8,810 bases of DNA from Anaerolineae bacterium. Its GTDB lineage: Bacteria > Chloroflexota > Anaerolineae > B4-G1. Below are positions 1 through 5,928 of this stretch, in pieces (the first letter of the stretch is position 1; each line of letters starts with the position of its first letter). A model generated the notes under the pieces. That model was given only the letters and a program-made list of their open reading frames with translations, made no database searches and had not been told where the DNA came from. The position numbers and the translations under genes were made by a program. The stretch lies in contig JAUWNP010000187.1 of NCBI GenBank assembly GCA_030612585.1, forward strand, positions 1-8,810, written 5' to 3'.

Positions 1-863
1 CCATCCGGGGAGACCATGCGCCAGGGTTGCACGAAGTCGGAGGAATCATAGGTGAAATCCACCTGGCCGAGTTTGTGGATCCGCCCGTCCAGGATCAGCG
101 CGTTCTCCGTGGCCGCTGAGGTGTCGCCAAAGCCAAAGCCCAGGTTCAGCCCGACGCGCCGCCCATCCGGCAGAAACCCCGAACCGCTGGCCCAGACCCA
201 GAAGGACTTGTACTCCCACACCCCACGGCCCCAGTCCAGGTTGCCCAGGCTCTCAGTGGGACGCAGGTCGGTTCGCTCACCCCCATACTGGATCCAACCT
301 TCCGCCGGGAGGCAGTTGACCTTGCGGTTGTAATAGAAGCGCTTTCTGGAGATGGGGATCACGATCACCATGGATTCGTGCTCAGGGGGAAGGTGCAGCA
401 GGATTTCGGCTGCCAGCCCCCTGCCTGCGAACCCGGGCCACTCCACCGAGATCCGTCGTGCTTCCGGCTCTGCCCGAAAGACGAGGCGTGCTTTGCTATT
501 CGCGAAGGCGCTCGTGCCCTCGGTGCTGTTCCTCGGCAGCAGGATGCCCCGCGCCAGAGGCAGAGTCAGGGTCTCCTCGTGGTACTTGCGAGTCTCAAAG
601 TCCACCACGTAGGCAAAGACCTGACCGGCGTAGCCCAGGTCGGCCAGCGTGAAGGAGCAAAAGCGCGTGGGCGTGGTCACGCCATAGTAGTCCCAACGCT
701 TGATGCGGAATCGCTGCAAAGGACGGAGCGCGTAGAAGCGCGCAGCCTCCAGGTTACAATCCAGCAGCGGCTGGCGTGCCCATCCCACCTGGACGATGTT
801 GCCCTGCGCATCAAGTAGCGGCGAGGCCCCGCCTAGTTCACGTTGCGGTTGAGTGTCTGTCAT
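1..863 (-). CDS. DUF2804 family protein, C-terminus cut by window edge
   Basis: The reading frame opens at ATG 863 and runs off the left edge after 287 codons. The start is fixed by an AGGAGG box 4 bases upstream and by the tight 14-base gap from the preceding methyltransferase stop. The family is recognised from DUF2804 hallmarks: FYYNRKVNCLPAEG at about residues 177-190, DWGRGVWEY at 210-218, GLNLGFGFGD at 238-247 and an ATENALILDG...HKL block at 251-265. DUF2804 proteins have no established biochemical role; their beta-rich, Trp/Gly-rich pattern has been likened to lipocalin or tocopherol-cyclase-like folds, which I cannot test here. There is no signal peptide or membrane segment, so it is probably cytosolic. 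It is likely co-transcribed with the membrane-anchored methyltransferase. The family call is strong; the function is unknown. Confidence 0.88.
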   Translation of the reverse strand, partial: MTDTQPQRELGGASPLLDAQGNIVQVGWARQPLLDCNLEAARFYALRPLQRFRIKRWDYYGVTTPTRFCSFTLADLGYAGQVFAYVVDFETRKYHEETLTLPLARGILLPRNSTEGTSAFANSKARLVFRAEPEARRISVEWPGFAGRGLAAEILLHLPPEHESMVIVIPISRKRFYYNRKVNCLPAEGWIQYGGERTDLRPTESLGNLDWGRGVWEYKSFWVWASGSGFLPDGRRVGLNLGFGFGDTSAATENALILDGRIHKLGQVDFTYDSSDFVQPWRMVSPD

Positions 864-867
864 TTCG

Positions 868-873
868 CCTCCT
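868..873 (-). promoter_or_regulatory. Shine-Dalgarno site of the DUF2804 gene
   Basis: On the minus strand the sequence reads TAAGGAGGCGAAATG, a full AGGAGG core 4 bases before ATG 863. The site sits between the methyltransferase stop (878-880) and the next start, so it sets the start of the DUF2804 gene. Confidence 0.8.
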
Positions 874-877
874 TATC

Positions 878-1672
878 TTACGGTACCCTATCAATTGTCC
901 CCTCAATGGTCAGCCACAGCGGCCCACGGGTGACGCGCCAATTGCTCAAGCGCGATTGTTCAGCCAGTCGCGCCGCTTCATGAGGAGTGTAGGCTGCGTC
1001 GCGGCTGCCCAACGGCTCGTTCACCCGGCGCAACGCTGCTGGTGCAACTACGTGAGTGACAAACCACAATAACAACCAGGCCGGCGCGGCCATGTCACGG
1101 CGCAGGTCAAAGACCAGGAAGGAACCGCCGGGACGCAGGACGCGACCGATTTCGTCCAACGCGGCGACCGGATCGCTCCAGTGGTGCAGCGACAACGTGC
1201 TGATGACGAGGTCCAGTGAACCGCCCGGGAACGGAATCTGCTGCGCGTCCCCCCGGCGAAACGAGACACGGTTCGTCACACCAGCACGCCAGGCGTTGTC
1301 TCGGCCCTGGGCCAGCATCTCCTCCGATAGGTCAATGCCTGTCACGTGTAGCCCAGGTGACCGGTGTGCCAACTCGATGGCCAACTGTCCCGGGCCACAT
1401 CCCACATCCGCAGCCTCTCCGCACCCGGTCATCCCGATAGCACGGCGCACGACGAACCAGCGCAGCAGCCGCATAGGCGGCATCGTAGCCACCCACCCGA
1501 ATGCTCGTGCGACTTCCGGGTCATCCAGGCTTTCCTGGCTGGGGATGCGTGCACGCGGGCGGCGGTTGTACAGCCACCAGCCGGCTGCGACCAGGACACT
1601 CGTCAGGCCGACGAACATCCGTTTCCAGTGGGGGTGTCTACCAGTACGCATCGGCATCGCCGGCGGCGTCAA
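878..1672 (-). CDS. Membrane-anchored class I SAM-dependent methyltransferase
   Basis: This 264-residue protein has one hydrophobic segment near the N-terminus (about residues 19-36, followed by basic RRPRAR), which should anchor it to the membrane with the catalytic domain in the cytosol. The catalytic domain is a Methyltransf_11/25-type Rossmann fold: motif I ADVGCGPGQ at 88-96, the acidic residue of motif II in TGIDLS (D114), GDAQQIPFP at 141-149, STLSLHHWSDP at 158-168 and LRPGGSFLVFD at 179-189. The HHW.DP and LRPGG motifs are typical of UbiE/MenG-like small-molecule or lipid methyltransferases; the substrate cannot be read. The start is uncertain: TTG 1672 has GAGGAG 4 bases upstream, while ATGs at 1657, 1651 and 1618 are in frame, and 1618 would put the anchor right at the N-terminus. 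The stop at 878 is 14 bases from the DUF2804 start. Confidence 0.88.
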   Translation of the reverse strand: MTPPAMPMRTGRHPHWKRMFVGLTSVLVAAGWWLYNRRPRARIPSQESLDDPEVARAFGWVATMPPMRLLRWFVVRRAIGMTGCGEAADVGCGPGQLAIELAHRSPGLHVTGIDLSEEMLAQGRDNAWRAGVTNRVSFRRGDAQQIPFPGGSLDLVISTLSLHHWSDPVAALDEIGRVLRPGGSFLVFDLRRDMAAPAWLLLWFVTHVVAPAALRRVNEPLGSRDAAYTPHEAARLAEQSRLSNWRVTRGPLWLTIEGTIDRVP

Positions 1673-1754
1673 GGAACTCCTCGCGCTCCTCTTTCAGCAT
1701 CTCGCCAAATCCACAATCTCTATCGTGCCACAAAGCAATCCACGTGTCGCGCAT
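1638..1754 (-). CDS. Possible small ORF, 38 residues, unrecognised
   Basis: The frame runs from ATG 1754 to TAG 1638. It overlaps the last 35 bases of the DUF3841 gene and the first 35 bases of the methyltransferase frame if that starts at TTG 1672. The peptide is acidic and looks helical in its second half (MLKEEREEFLDAAGDADAYW, residues 19-38). An internal ATG at 1700 would give a 20-residue product. The GGAGG directly abuts ATG 1754, which is too close to serve as its ribosome site. It could be a real coupled micro-ORF, or only the coding shadow of the junction. It covers the 47-base gap between DUF3841 and the methyltransferase, which otherwise holds only the methyltransferase ribosome site. 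Low confidence. Confidence 0.25.
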   Translation of the reverse strand: MRDTWIALWHDRDCGFGEMLKEEREEFLDAAGDADAYW

Positions 1755-2286
1755 CCTCCAACCGTAGACACTCAAAGGTCACCTGGACGTAGGCCCCCGG
1801 CCCCCACCAATCCGGGTCGGCCGCCAGTCTATCCAGATCAAAGATGCGCTCCCAACTGGAGACAATGGCTGCGTGCCAGGGCTCCGGCGGCGGCCACGCA
1901 TGGGGGTCGGGAACAACCGCATCGAAGTGCTGATAGAAGTCGTCGAACTCGGTCTCGTCCAGAGCCAGGTAGCCTCGGTTGAGCACCGCGTGCCAGGCGT
2001 TGAAGTCGGACACGAGGGCTTCTTCGTCGAGTAGTTCCAGTTCCAGGCGCACGCCACGGGTGGACCGGGGCAGGTGACCGGCGCGGCGCAGATCGGGTTT
2101 GGGATGCGCCCACCCCCACCAGGGATACCGACCGCCATAGCCGGGAATACGCGACCGCATCTGCTGGCGCATCCACCGGTAGGCGAAGCGAAGTTCCGAC
2201 GGGATGCGCCGGCCGTCGGTGTAGAGGCAGCCGCTGGTTTGCAGTCGCTCCCAGGTTTCGACCGGTTGAATGGTCCACACTCGCAA
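1720..2286 (-). CDS. DUF3841 domain protein
   Basis: The 188-residue product begins MRVWTIQPVETWERL if TTG 2286 is used; GTG 2280 is a close alternative. I chose 2286 because family members open with this R/L-x-x-T-x-Q block, and because the longer frame back to 2421 would read through the end of the upstream gene. The DUF3841 pattern is clear: the TIQP...W..L...G..YTDGRR N-terminus, AYRWMRQQM at 36-44, GYGGRYPWWGW...KPDLR at 49-67, RGVRLELELLDEEALVSDFNAWHAVLNRGYLAL across 78-109, and a C-terminus ending near FVAR. The protein is Trp-rich and soluble, with no membrane segment. DUF3841 has no known function. Its stop is 3' of a 10-base spacer from the upstream gene, so the two are almost certainly co-translated. 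Length matches the family as I know it. Confidence 0.85.
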   Translation of the reverse strand: MRVWTIQPVETWERLQTSGCLYTDGRRIPSELRFAYRWMRQQMRSRIPGYGGRYPWWGWAHPKPDLRRAGHLPRSTRGVRLELELLDEEALVSDFNAWHAVLNRGYLALDETEFDDFYQHFDAVVPDPHAWPPPEPWHAAIVSSWERIFDLDRLAADPDWWGPGAYVQVTFECLRLEDARHVDCFVAR

Positions 2287-2296
2287 GGTTCCGTCC

Positions 2297-2824
2297 CTAT
2301 TCCTTCTTGGATTCCTGGGGGAGGGCTTTCCACCGCTCCACCAGTTTTTGCATCCGCGCCTGAAAGGCCTCCAGCGATTCGCGCTCGTCAGGCTCATCCC
2401 AGTACGTGACGACGGTCTCAATCATTTCCTGGCGGTCTTCCTTGAGCGTATGCACGATGTCTGCCACGGCTTCAGCCGCCATGTAATTGTGCTCCCCCAT
2501 AAACTGGACGTACTTCTTGAACGAGGCCAGGTAACCCTTGACCCGTCGCTCCGAGTCAACCCAGCATTTGCGCGGCAACCAGTCGGTGATGAAGTCGTAC
2601 ACAGTCCAGGCGGTGATCTGACCGCCGGAACGCAGTTCGTCAGCCTCAACGTCAGAGTAGTTGAGGTAGTGGTCGGTAAGATTCTGGATGTTGAGGACGT
2701 GCTGGTACAGAGTGTCGTCCGACACGCGCCCGCGCCAGACGTGGATAAAGTGTCCCAGGATGGAATCGTTGTGTTCTTGAATTTGCTTCAGACGAATGTC
2801 GTAATCGTCACTCATTGCTTTCAC
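2297..2824 (-). CDS. Uncharacterised helical protein (SAM-like recombinase N-domain resemblance)
   Basis: This soluble, mostly helical protein is 175 residues from GTG 2824, or 172 from ATG 2815. GTG 2824 makes a GTGA overlap with the TGA ending the preceding frame, while ATG 2815 has a weak GGTGA-like site; either is possible, with coupling to the upstream frame in both cases. Central residues (numbered from 2815), AWTVYDFITDWLPRKCWVD at about 69-87 followed by KGYLASFKKYVQFMGEHNY at 93-111, resemble the short SAM-like core-binding domain seen in proteins labelled 'recombinase'. There is no catalytic integrase domain (no R...HxxR...Y). The last third is a charged helix ending QESKKE. It lies between the Cys-rich protein and DUF3841 with 10 bases or less of spacing. 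No function can be assigned; the recombinase resemblance is from memory and weak. Confidence 0.7.
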   Translation of the reverse strand: MKAMSDDYDIRLKQIQEHNDSILGHFIHVWRGRVSDDTLYQHVLNIQNLTDHYLNYSDVEADELRSGGQITAWTVYDFITDWLPRKCWVDSERRVKGYLASFKKYVQFMGEHNYMAAEAVADIVHTLKEDRQEMIETVVTYWDEPDERESLEAFQARMQKLVERWKALPQESKKE

Positions 2825-3021
2825 CGGTCGAACTTTGCGCGGTAATCGGATAGAAAATCAATGGCGTAACGCTGTAAGAAGTGCGGGGTAGCATTTCGAC
2901 ACATCGCCTCGGCGTCGGGCCAATCTATGTAGTTTCGATCAATAGCACCTCGGCGGAAGGCAGCCTGGATGGTCTCCACGGCATCTATGCCCTGCAGGTC
3001 GGCCAGCAGGTCGGGGTGTGG
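2821..3021 (-). other. In-frame 66-codon coding stretch after the TGA of the Cys-rich gene
   Basis: Directly after the TGA at 3022-3024 the same frame stays open for 66 codons, to TGA 2821-2823. It has clear coding character: HPDLLADLQGID near the start, then AVETIQAAFRRGAID, later YIDWPDAEAMCRN, and finally FLQRYAIDFLSDYRAKFDR. There is no ATG near its start; the options are CTG 3009 or GTG 2979, neither with a good ribosome site. It is either the C-terminal part of the Cys-rich protein, cut off by a nonsense change, or a readthrough extension, or a small separate gene with a poor start. Its own stop overlaps the next possible start (GTGA), as real genes in this operon do. I favour a broken or readthrough extension. 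Confidence 0.55.
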
Positions 3022-3618
3022 TCAGTCCTCTGACCGGCTCAAGTGCCGGACTAGACTGTCGATATCGGGCGTGTGATTTTGCTCGCTATTTTTCTTGATT
3101 TGCTTACGGCGCCGTCGCTTCCGTGTCTGTTTCCGTGATTTCCCCTGGGGCCTGCGTACTGACCGCAGCAAGGGGAACGACACGACGTCGTCGTCCAGCA
3201 CCTTCCGCAACTTGTGATAGGCTGGATGTTCAGGATCACAGGCCGCTTGTTTGACCGTCACGTAATGCCGCTCCAGCCGGGCCACGTAACGTGGATCTCT
3301 CAACGCGGTCTCCTCTACGAGTTGAAGCAGATCCTCGGCGTATTTGCTCTGCGGGTTCATCGGATCGAGGAATGGCCCGGCCATTTCGTCATGCCGATCA
3401 AAACTGTAACTGATGGAGGCCAGGAAATGGTGGGGGCGTTTCTCCTCCGCCACGTTGATCATGACTCGCCGGCAGTCACAGGCCGGGTCGGGGCAATAGA
3501 ACTCTAGCAAACCGTAGGAACCAACCGGTAGCCCATCTCGCGGAACGAGCAAGTGTAGCACGCGTGTCTCTCGCGCTGCCAACTCAGGGGCGACGGCGAA
3601 CAGTGGGACCAGGTGCAT
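3022..3618 (-). CDS. Cys-rich uncharacterised protein of a SEC-C-associated family
   Basis: The 198-residue product starts at ATG 3618 behind a strong AGGAGG. Residues 34-52 read SYGLLEFYCPDPACDCRRV, with Cys 42, 47 and 49 as C-x4-C-x-C; with one more ligand this could bind a metal. It continues MINVAEEKR...ASISYSFDR (53-75), then GPFLDPMNPQSKYAEDLLQL (81-100) and DPRYVARLERHY (108-119). I recognise this layout from proteins annotated as 'SEC-C motif' family, but the zinc-binding SEC-C tail (CPCGSGKKYKKC-like) is missing. In its place is a very basic stretch, KSRKQTRKRRRRKQIKK (160-176), which may bind nucleic acid. The frame continues beyond its TGA for 66 more codons, so the true product may once have been about 265 residues. 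The function is unknown. It follows the nucleotidyltransferase by 49 bases in the same operon. Confidence 0.72.
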   Translation of the reverse strand: MHLVPLFAVAPELAARETRVLHLLVPRDGLPVGSYGLLEFYCPDPACDCRRVMINVAEEKRPHHFLASISYSFDRHDEMAGPFLDPMNPQSKYAEDLLQLVEETALRDPRYVARLERHYVTVKQAACDPEHPAYHKLRKVLDDDVVSFPLLRSVRRPQGKSRKQTRKRRRRKQIKKNSEQNHTPDIDSLVRHLSRSED

Positions 3619-3625
3619 TGTGTTA

Positions 3626-3631
3626 CCTCCT
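3626..3631 (-). promoter_or_regulatory. Shine-Dalgarno site of the Cys-rich protein gene
   Basis: The minus strand reads GAGGAGGTAACACAATG, giving a complete AGGAGG 7 bases before ATG 3618. It lies in the 49-base spacer after the nucleotidyltransferase stop, where I see no terminator hairpin, so the two genes are probably on one transcript. Confidence 0.8.
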
Positions 3632-3667
3632 CAACAAGCGAAAGTCTCCAGAATGTAGACCTGTCAT

Positions 3668-4207
3668 TCAGTCTTCTTCCCCAAGTCTACGGCGGATTTC
3701 TTCAAAGTAGTCGCGGAACTCGCTGGGGATGATGTCAGCCTTGGACGCATTAGGCAGAATGGAGTCGAAGTACCGTTCCAATTCTCCAAACTCGATCAAG
3801 CCCTCGTGCAGCATGAACATCACGTCTTCCAGGTCGGCTTCGAATCCGCGTGAAATCTTGCTCAACGCGATGCTATACAAGTCGAAGATGTAGACATCCA
3901 GTTGCCCATAGCGCCCGACTATCTGCCGCCGTTCGTAGGCCTGCGGTGGCAAGGGGATGAACTCGGCCAAAGGCACTGCCTCCGCGTCGAGACGCATCTC
4001 AGCCGACAGCTCGGTGACCGCCGCCTCAAGCTGCTCGACCAATCCCACATCCGACTCGAACGTGTAATCAACATCCAGCGTAGTGCGGGGGTTGCCTAGC
4101 AGGCAGAGTGCACTGCCCCCCAACAGGTAGAAGTCACCTGTGCCAGGATAGCGTTCGCCCAGGCGCTGAAGAAAAGCCTGCAGAGTAGCCAAGGTTACTG
4201 GTTCCAT
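3668..4207 (-). CDS. DUF6036-like nucleotidyltransferase (MNT/AbiEii-type fold)
   Basis: I start this 179-residue protein at ATG 4207 (MEPVTLATLQAFL); the in-frame extension back to 4462 only shadows the upstream gene. An AAGGA lies 6 bases upstream of 4207, inside that gene, and the two genes overlap by 13 bases, so translation is coupled. The nucleotidyltransferase signature is plain: FYLLGGSALCLLGNPRTTLDVDYTF... with the GGS at residues 30-32 and the DxD metal-binding pair at D45 and D47. A later LDVYIFDLYSIALSKISRG...DLEDV segment (103-129) matches the substrate-pocket region of DUF6036/AbiEii-like enzymes. Such enzymes transfer nucleotides to proteins or RNA, and many are toxins or parts of toxin-antitoxin pairs. 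Target and direction here are unknown. The paired upstream helical protein could be its partner. Confidence 0.82.
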   Translation of the reverse strand: MEPVTLATLQAFLQRLGERYPGTGDFYLLGGSALCLLGNPRTTLDVDYTFESDVGLVEQLEAAVTELSAEMRLDAEAVPLAEFIPLPPQAYERRQIVGRYGQLDVYIFDLYSIALSKISRGFEADLEDVMFMLHEGLIEFGELERYFDSILPNASKADIIPSEFRDYFEEIRRRLGEED

Positions 4208-4731
4208 TGGATTTCCTTCTCCCAGTGGTGTATCAACTTGTGTACTGCTTGCTCGTATGTCCCTACCCAGTTCACCGCCGCCTGCGTCCAGTGCCGCTGT
4301 TTTCGCCCCAGCAAGGCCAGCCTCTCGCGGGGTGTTCCTTCGGTCGGCAAGCCCAATTCCACCGAGAACAGATCCGGCAGCCATTGCCACTGCACCGTCA
4401 GCAAGGGCCGTAGGCGGTTGGCGTGCTCCTGTTGGAGAAGTACAGCCGCCATGTAGAACCACTGAAGGATCAGCCTCTCACGAAGTCGCAGCCGCTCCAG
4501 CGCACCAGGCACGGCTTCCGCGTACTCAGGGTGAGATAGCAAGACAGCAATCACAGCGGTGCGGACACGGGCACTGGGCTGCTGTACCAGTTCTGCCAGT
4601 AGTGTCTCCGGTGGGCGTGCCTTATCAGCCTGGTAGGATGACTGACGCGAAAGGTAGCGGACCCCCAACAATCCTAGTTCCGCGACGAGTTTTTCTTCCT
4701 CGGTGAGTATCTCAGAATTTGAGTGGTTCAT
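4195..4731 (-). CDS. Uncharacterised helical protein, probable partner of the nucleotidyltransferase
   Basis: The start is ATG 4731 (MNHSNSEILTEEEKL), with AAGGA about 7 bases upstream and an extended -10 promoter about 80 bases upstream; the 26-residue extension to 4809 would begin at the -10 box and is rejected. The 178-residue protein is all-helical in appearance, with ARVRTAVIAVLLSHPEY (54-70, HEAT-like in feel), LRLRERLILQWFYMAAVLLQ (81-100), then WLPDLFSVELGLP (117-129) and a C-terminal helix rich in His/Trp. There is no membrane segment that I would trust; the 88-99 stretch is hydrophobic but flanked by charges on one side only. I do not recognise a named family. The 13-base overlap with the nucleotidyltransferase gene and the shared promoter suggest they act as a pair, possibly as antitoxin or adaptor. 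Confidence 0.78.
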   Translation of the reverse strand: MNHSNSEILTEEEKLVAELGLLGVRYLSRQSSYQADKARPPETLLAELVQQPSARVRTAVIAVLLSHPEYAEAVPGALERLRLRERLILQWFYMAAVLLQQEHANRLRPLLTVQWQWLPDLFSVELGLPTEGTPRERLALLGRKQRHWTQAAVNWVGTYEQAVHKLIHHWEKEIQWNQ

Positions 4732-4787
4732 CTGCGAGTCCTTGTCCAGCGATCTCCCATGTACTGCACTTCGCCAAGCCCGCCGGA

Positions 4788-4873
4788 GGTGGTGATGTGA
4801 GTAAGCCAATTATACCATACGAGAGGTGATTAATCGAGTGTCGAGATGTTGATGCGGGGTCATCATCACCACC
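4788..4873. repeat. Imperfect inverted repeat flanking the operon promoter
   Basis: The arms GGTGGTGATG (4788-4797) and CATCACCACC (4864-4873) are a perfect 10-base inverted pair. A looser match extends outward (GGAGG on the left, CCTCC on the right, with a two-base insertion). The arms lie on either side of the extended -10 box. The repeat could be an operator pair for autoregulation, or could form a long hairpin around the transcription start. The arms are low-complexity (GGT/GAT runs), so chance is possible. Confidence 0.4.
4809..4837 (-). promoter_or_regulatory. Extended -10 sigma70-type promoter for the 4731 operon
   Basis: On the minus strand the sequence TATGGTATAATTGG holds a perfect TATAAT (4809-4814) with a TG at the extended -10 position (TGGTATAAT, to 4817). 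The -35 hexamer at 17-base spacing is TCGATT (4832-4837), a weak match, as is common for extended -10 promoters. A perfect 8-base palindrome, GATTAATC (4828-4835), overlaps the -35 and could be an operator. Transcription would start near 4802, giving a leader of about 70 bases before ATG 4731. Confidence 0.65.
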
Positions 4874-4938
4874 ACACCTCCTCCAGTGCAGTGAGACTCC
4901 TGGGGAATCCATCCACGGCAAGGTTACCAATAGAACCT

Positions 4939-5928
4939 CTAAAGGAGCCTGGCTTGCACGGGGGATGGTGCAAAACCGTCTGCCTGGGCTTCCAACCATT
5001 CTCGTAGAGTCAAAGAGGCCGTCAGCAAGGAATTGGGAAAGGGAAGTGCACCTTTCTGTAGCAATTGCCGATTTCCATCTGGAACATCAGGGCTATCGAG
5101 CACAAAGACCGGCAACCATTTGGCCTTGAGCGCTTCCATCGCTCCTGCCCAGGTGCCCCCTTTGCCCGCGTCACTGGCAATGATCAGCGCGTAATCGGCC
5201 AGCGCGTAAATCAGCTTATTACGGCCCATCGCTGCCCCTACGCTGAACCCGGCCTTGGGCGAATAGGGTGTGACTAAAGCCAGGTCCCCATTCACAAGAT
5301 TAGGTCTTGCATCTGGAGCGCGAATCGCCTTTTCCAGGCTATGCGCCAGGATGCCGACCGCTGTGCCGCGTGCCTCTAACGCGGCTTTCGCAGATATCGC
5401 ATCTACGCCGCGCGCACCGCCGGAGTATAAGACCAATCCCTCGCTGGCACATGCATTGCCGATGAAGTCTGCACAAGCCTTCCCGTGATCGTCCACATTG
5501 CGAGATCCAACAACAGCCAGTCCCGGCTGCCCCAGTAAGGCTCGCTCGCCGGCTCCAAACAAGATAGCAGGAGCAGCGTGTTTAAGGCGTTGTTTCAGTC
5601 GTCGAGGGTAACGTGCATCAGCGCGTGTCACTACCCATATTCCTAAGGATTCCAATCGCTCCAACTCAATCGCAAGACCACCGCCGCGACCCAAGAGTCG
5701 AGCCAATCGCTCGGCCTCGTTATCTGATAAAGACAGCGCAGTTCTCAAATCACCTGCCGACACACCTAGCAACCCGCCAGGAGTCCCCAAGGACGAACTC
5801 AATAGTTTGCGAGCCAGGGAATTCCACTCGCGCAGGGTAAGCGGCTTAGGGCCTGTTTCATTGGACAAGCCCAAGCGGGAACAAAGGAGCAACATTGCCT
5901 GGGAATCAGTGGTCAAATCCATATTCAT
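4939..5928 (-). CDS. DprA/Smf-like Rossmann-fold protein, partner of RecQ-PRTase
   Basis: This 329-residue protein has a DprA-type core: YPRRLKQRLK at 107-116, AVVGSRNVDDHG at 138-149, SGGARGVDAISAKAAL at 169-184 (nucleotide/ssDNA-binding loop), and GRNKLIYALADYALIIASDAG at 235-255, matching the RNRxIaxLsdxxlViea region of DprA. The canonical SGSLIT segment is replaced by GKGGTWAGAMEAL (256-268). The first 100 residues are divergent and helical, and the usual C-terminal winged helix is absent. Canonical DprA loads RecA onto ssDNA in natural transformation; this divergent form, coupled to a helicase, more likely serves a dedicated DNA-processing or defence role. ATG 5928 overlaps the helicase stop (ATGA). 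A second ATG two codons on (5922) sits about 7 bases after AAAGG and may be the main start. dprA is not used as a symbol because this is probably not the orthologue. Confidence 0.88.
   Translation of the reverse strand: MNMDLTTDSQAMLLLCSRLGLSNETGPKPLTLREWNSLARKLLSSSLGTPGGLLGVSAGDLRTALSLSDNEAERLARLLGRGGGLAIELERLESLGIWVVTRADARYPRRLKQRLKHAAPAILFGAGERALLGQPGLAVVGSRNVDDHGKACADFIGNACASEGLVLYSGGARGVDAISAKAALEARGTAVGILAHSLEKAIRAPDARPNLVNGDLALVTPYSPKAGFSVGAAMGRNKLIYALADYALIIASDAGKGGTWAGAMEALKAKWLPVFVLDSPDVPDGNRQLLQKGALPFPNSLLTASLTLREWLEAQADGFAPSPVQARLL

Larger units (their letters stand above)
4732..4938. other. Intergenic region between the DprA-like gene and the nucleotidyltransferase operon
   Basis: This 207-base stretch has no credible gene. 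It holds the promoter for the downstream operon, an imperfect inverted repeat around it and a small palindrome near the -35 position. No convincing rho-independent terminator follows the DprA-like stop: AGGTT...AACCT can pair over 5 bases but no T-run follows. Read-through from the RecQ/DprA unit is therefore possible. Confidence 0.6.

Noticed and set aside
378..818. Plus-strand 146-codon open frame
   Set aside because: It lies wholly opposite the DUF2804 gene, whose motifs are unmistakable. The plus-strand product has no recognisable domain and no ribosome site.
1056..1982. Plus-strand 308-codon open frame
   Set aside because: It is antisense to the methyltransferase and the DUF3841 gene, both with clear family motifs. 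The product is a Pro/Arg/Ser-rich shadow typical of the reverse strand of GC-rich genes.
2287..2421. N-terminal extension of the DUF3841 protein by 45 residues
   Set aside because: It overlaps the end of the preceding gene in another frame and is Arg/Pro/Ser-rich; the family N-terminus begins at the TTG 2286 region.
3022..3024. TGA as a selenocysteine codon
   Set aside because: No SECIS-like hairpin is evident just downstream, the residue context is not a redox motif, and TGA serves as an ordinary stop elsewhere in the window.
4208..4462. N-terminal extension of the nucleotidyltransferase by 85 residues
   Set aside because: The extension reads antigene-like low-complexity Ala/Gly/Pro and only shadows the upstream helical gene; ATG 4207 has a proper AAGGA site.
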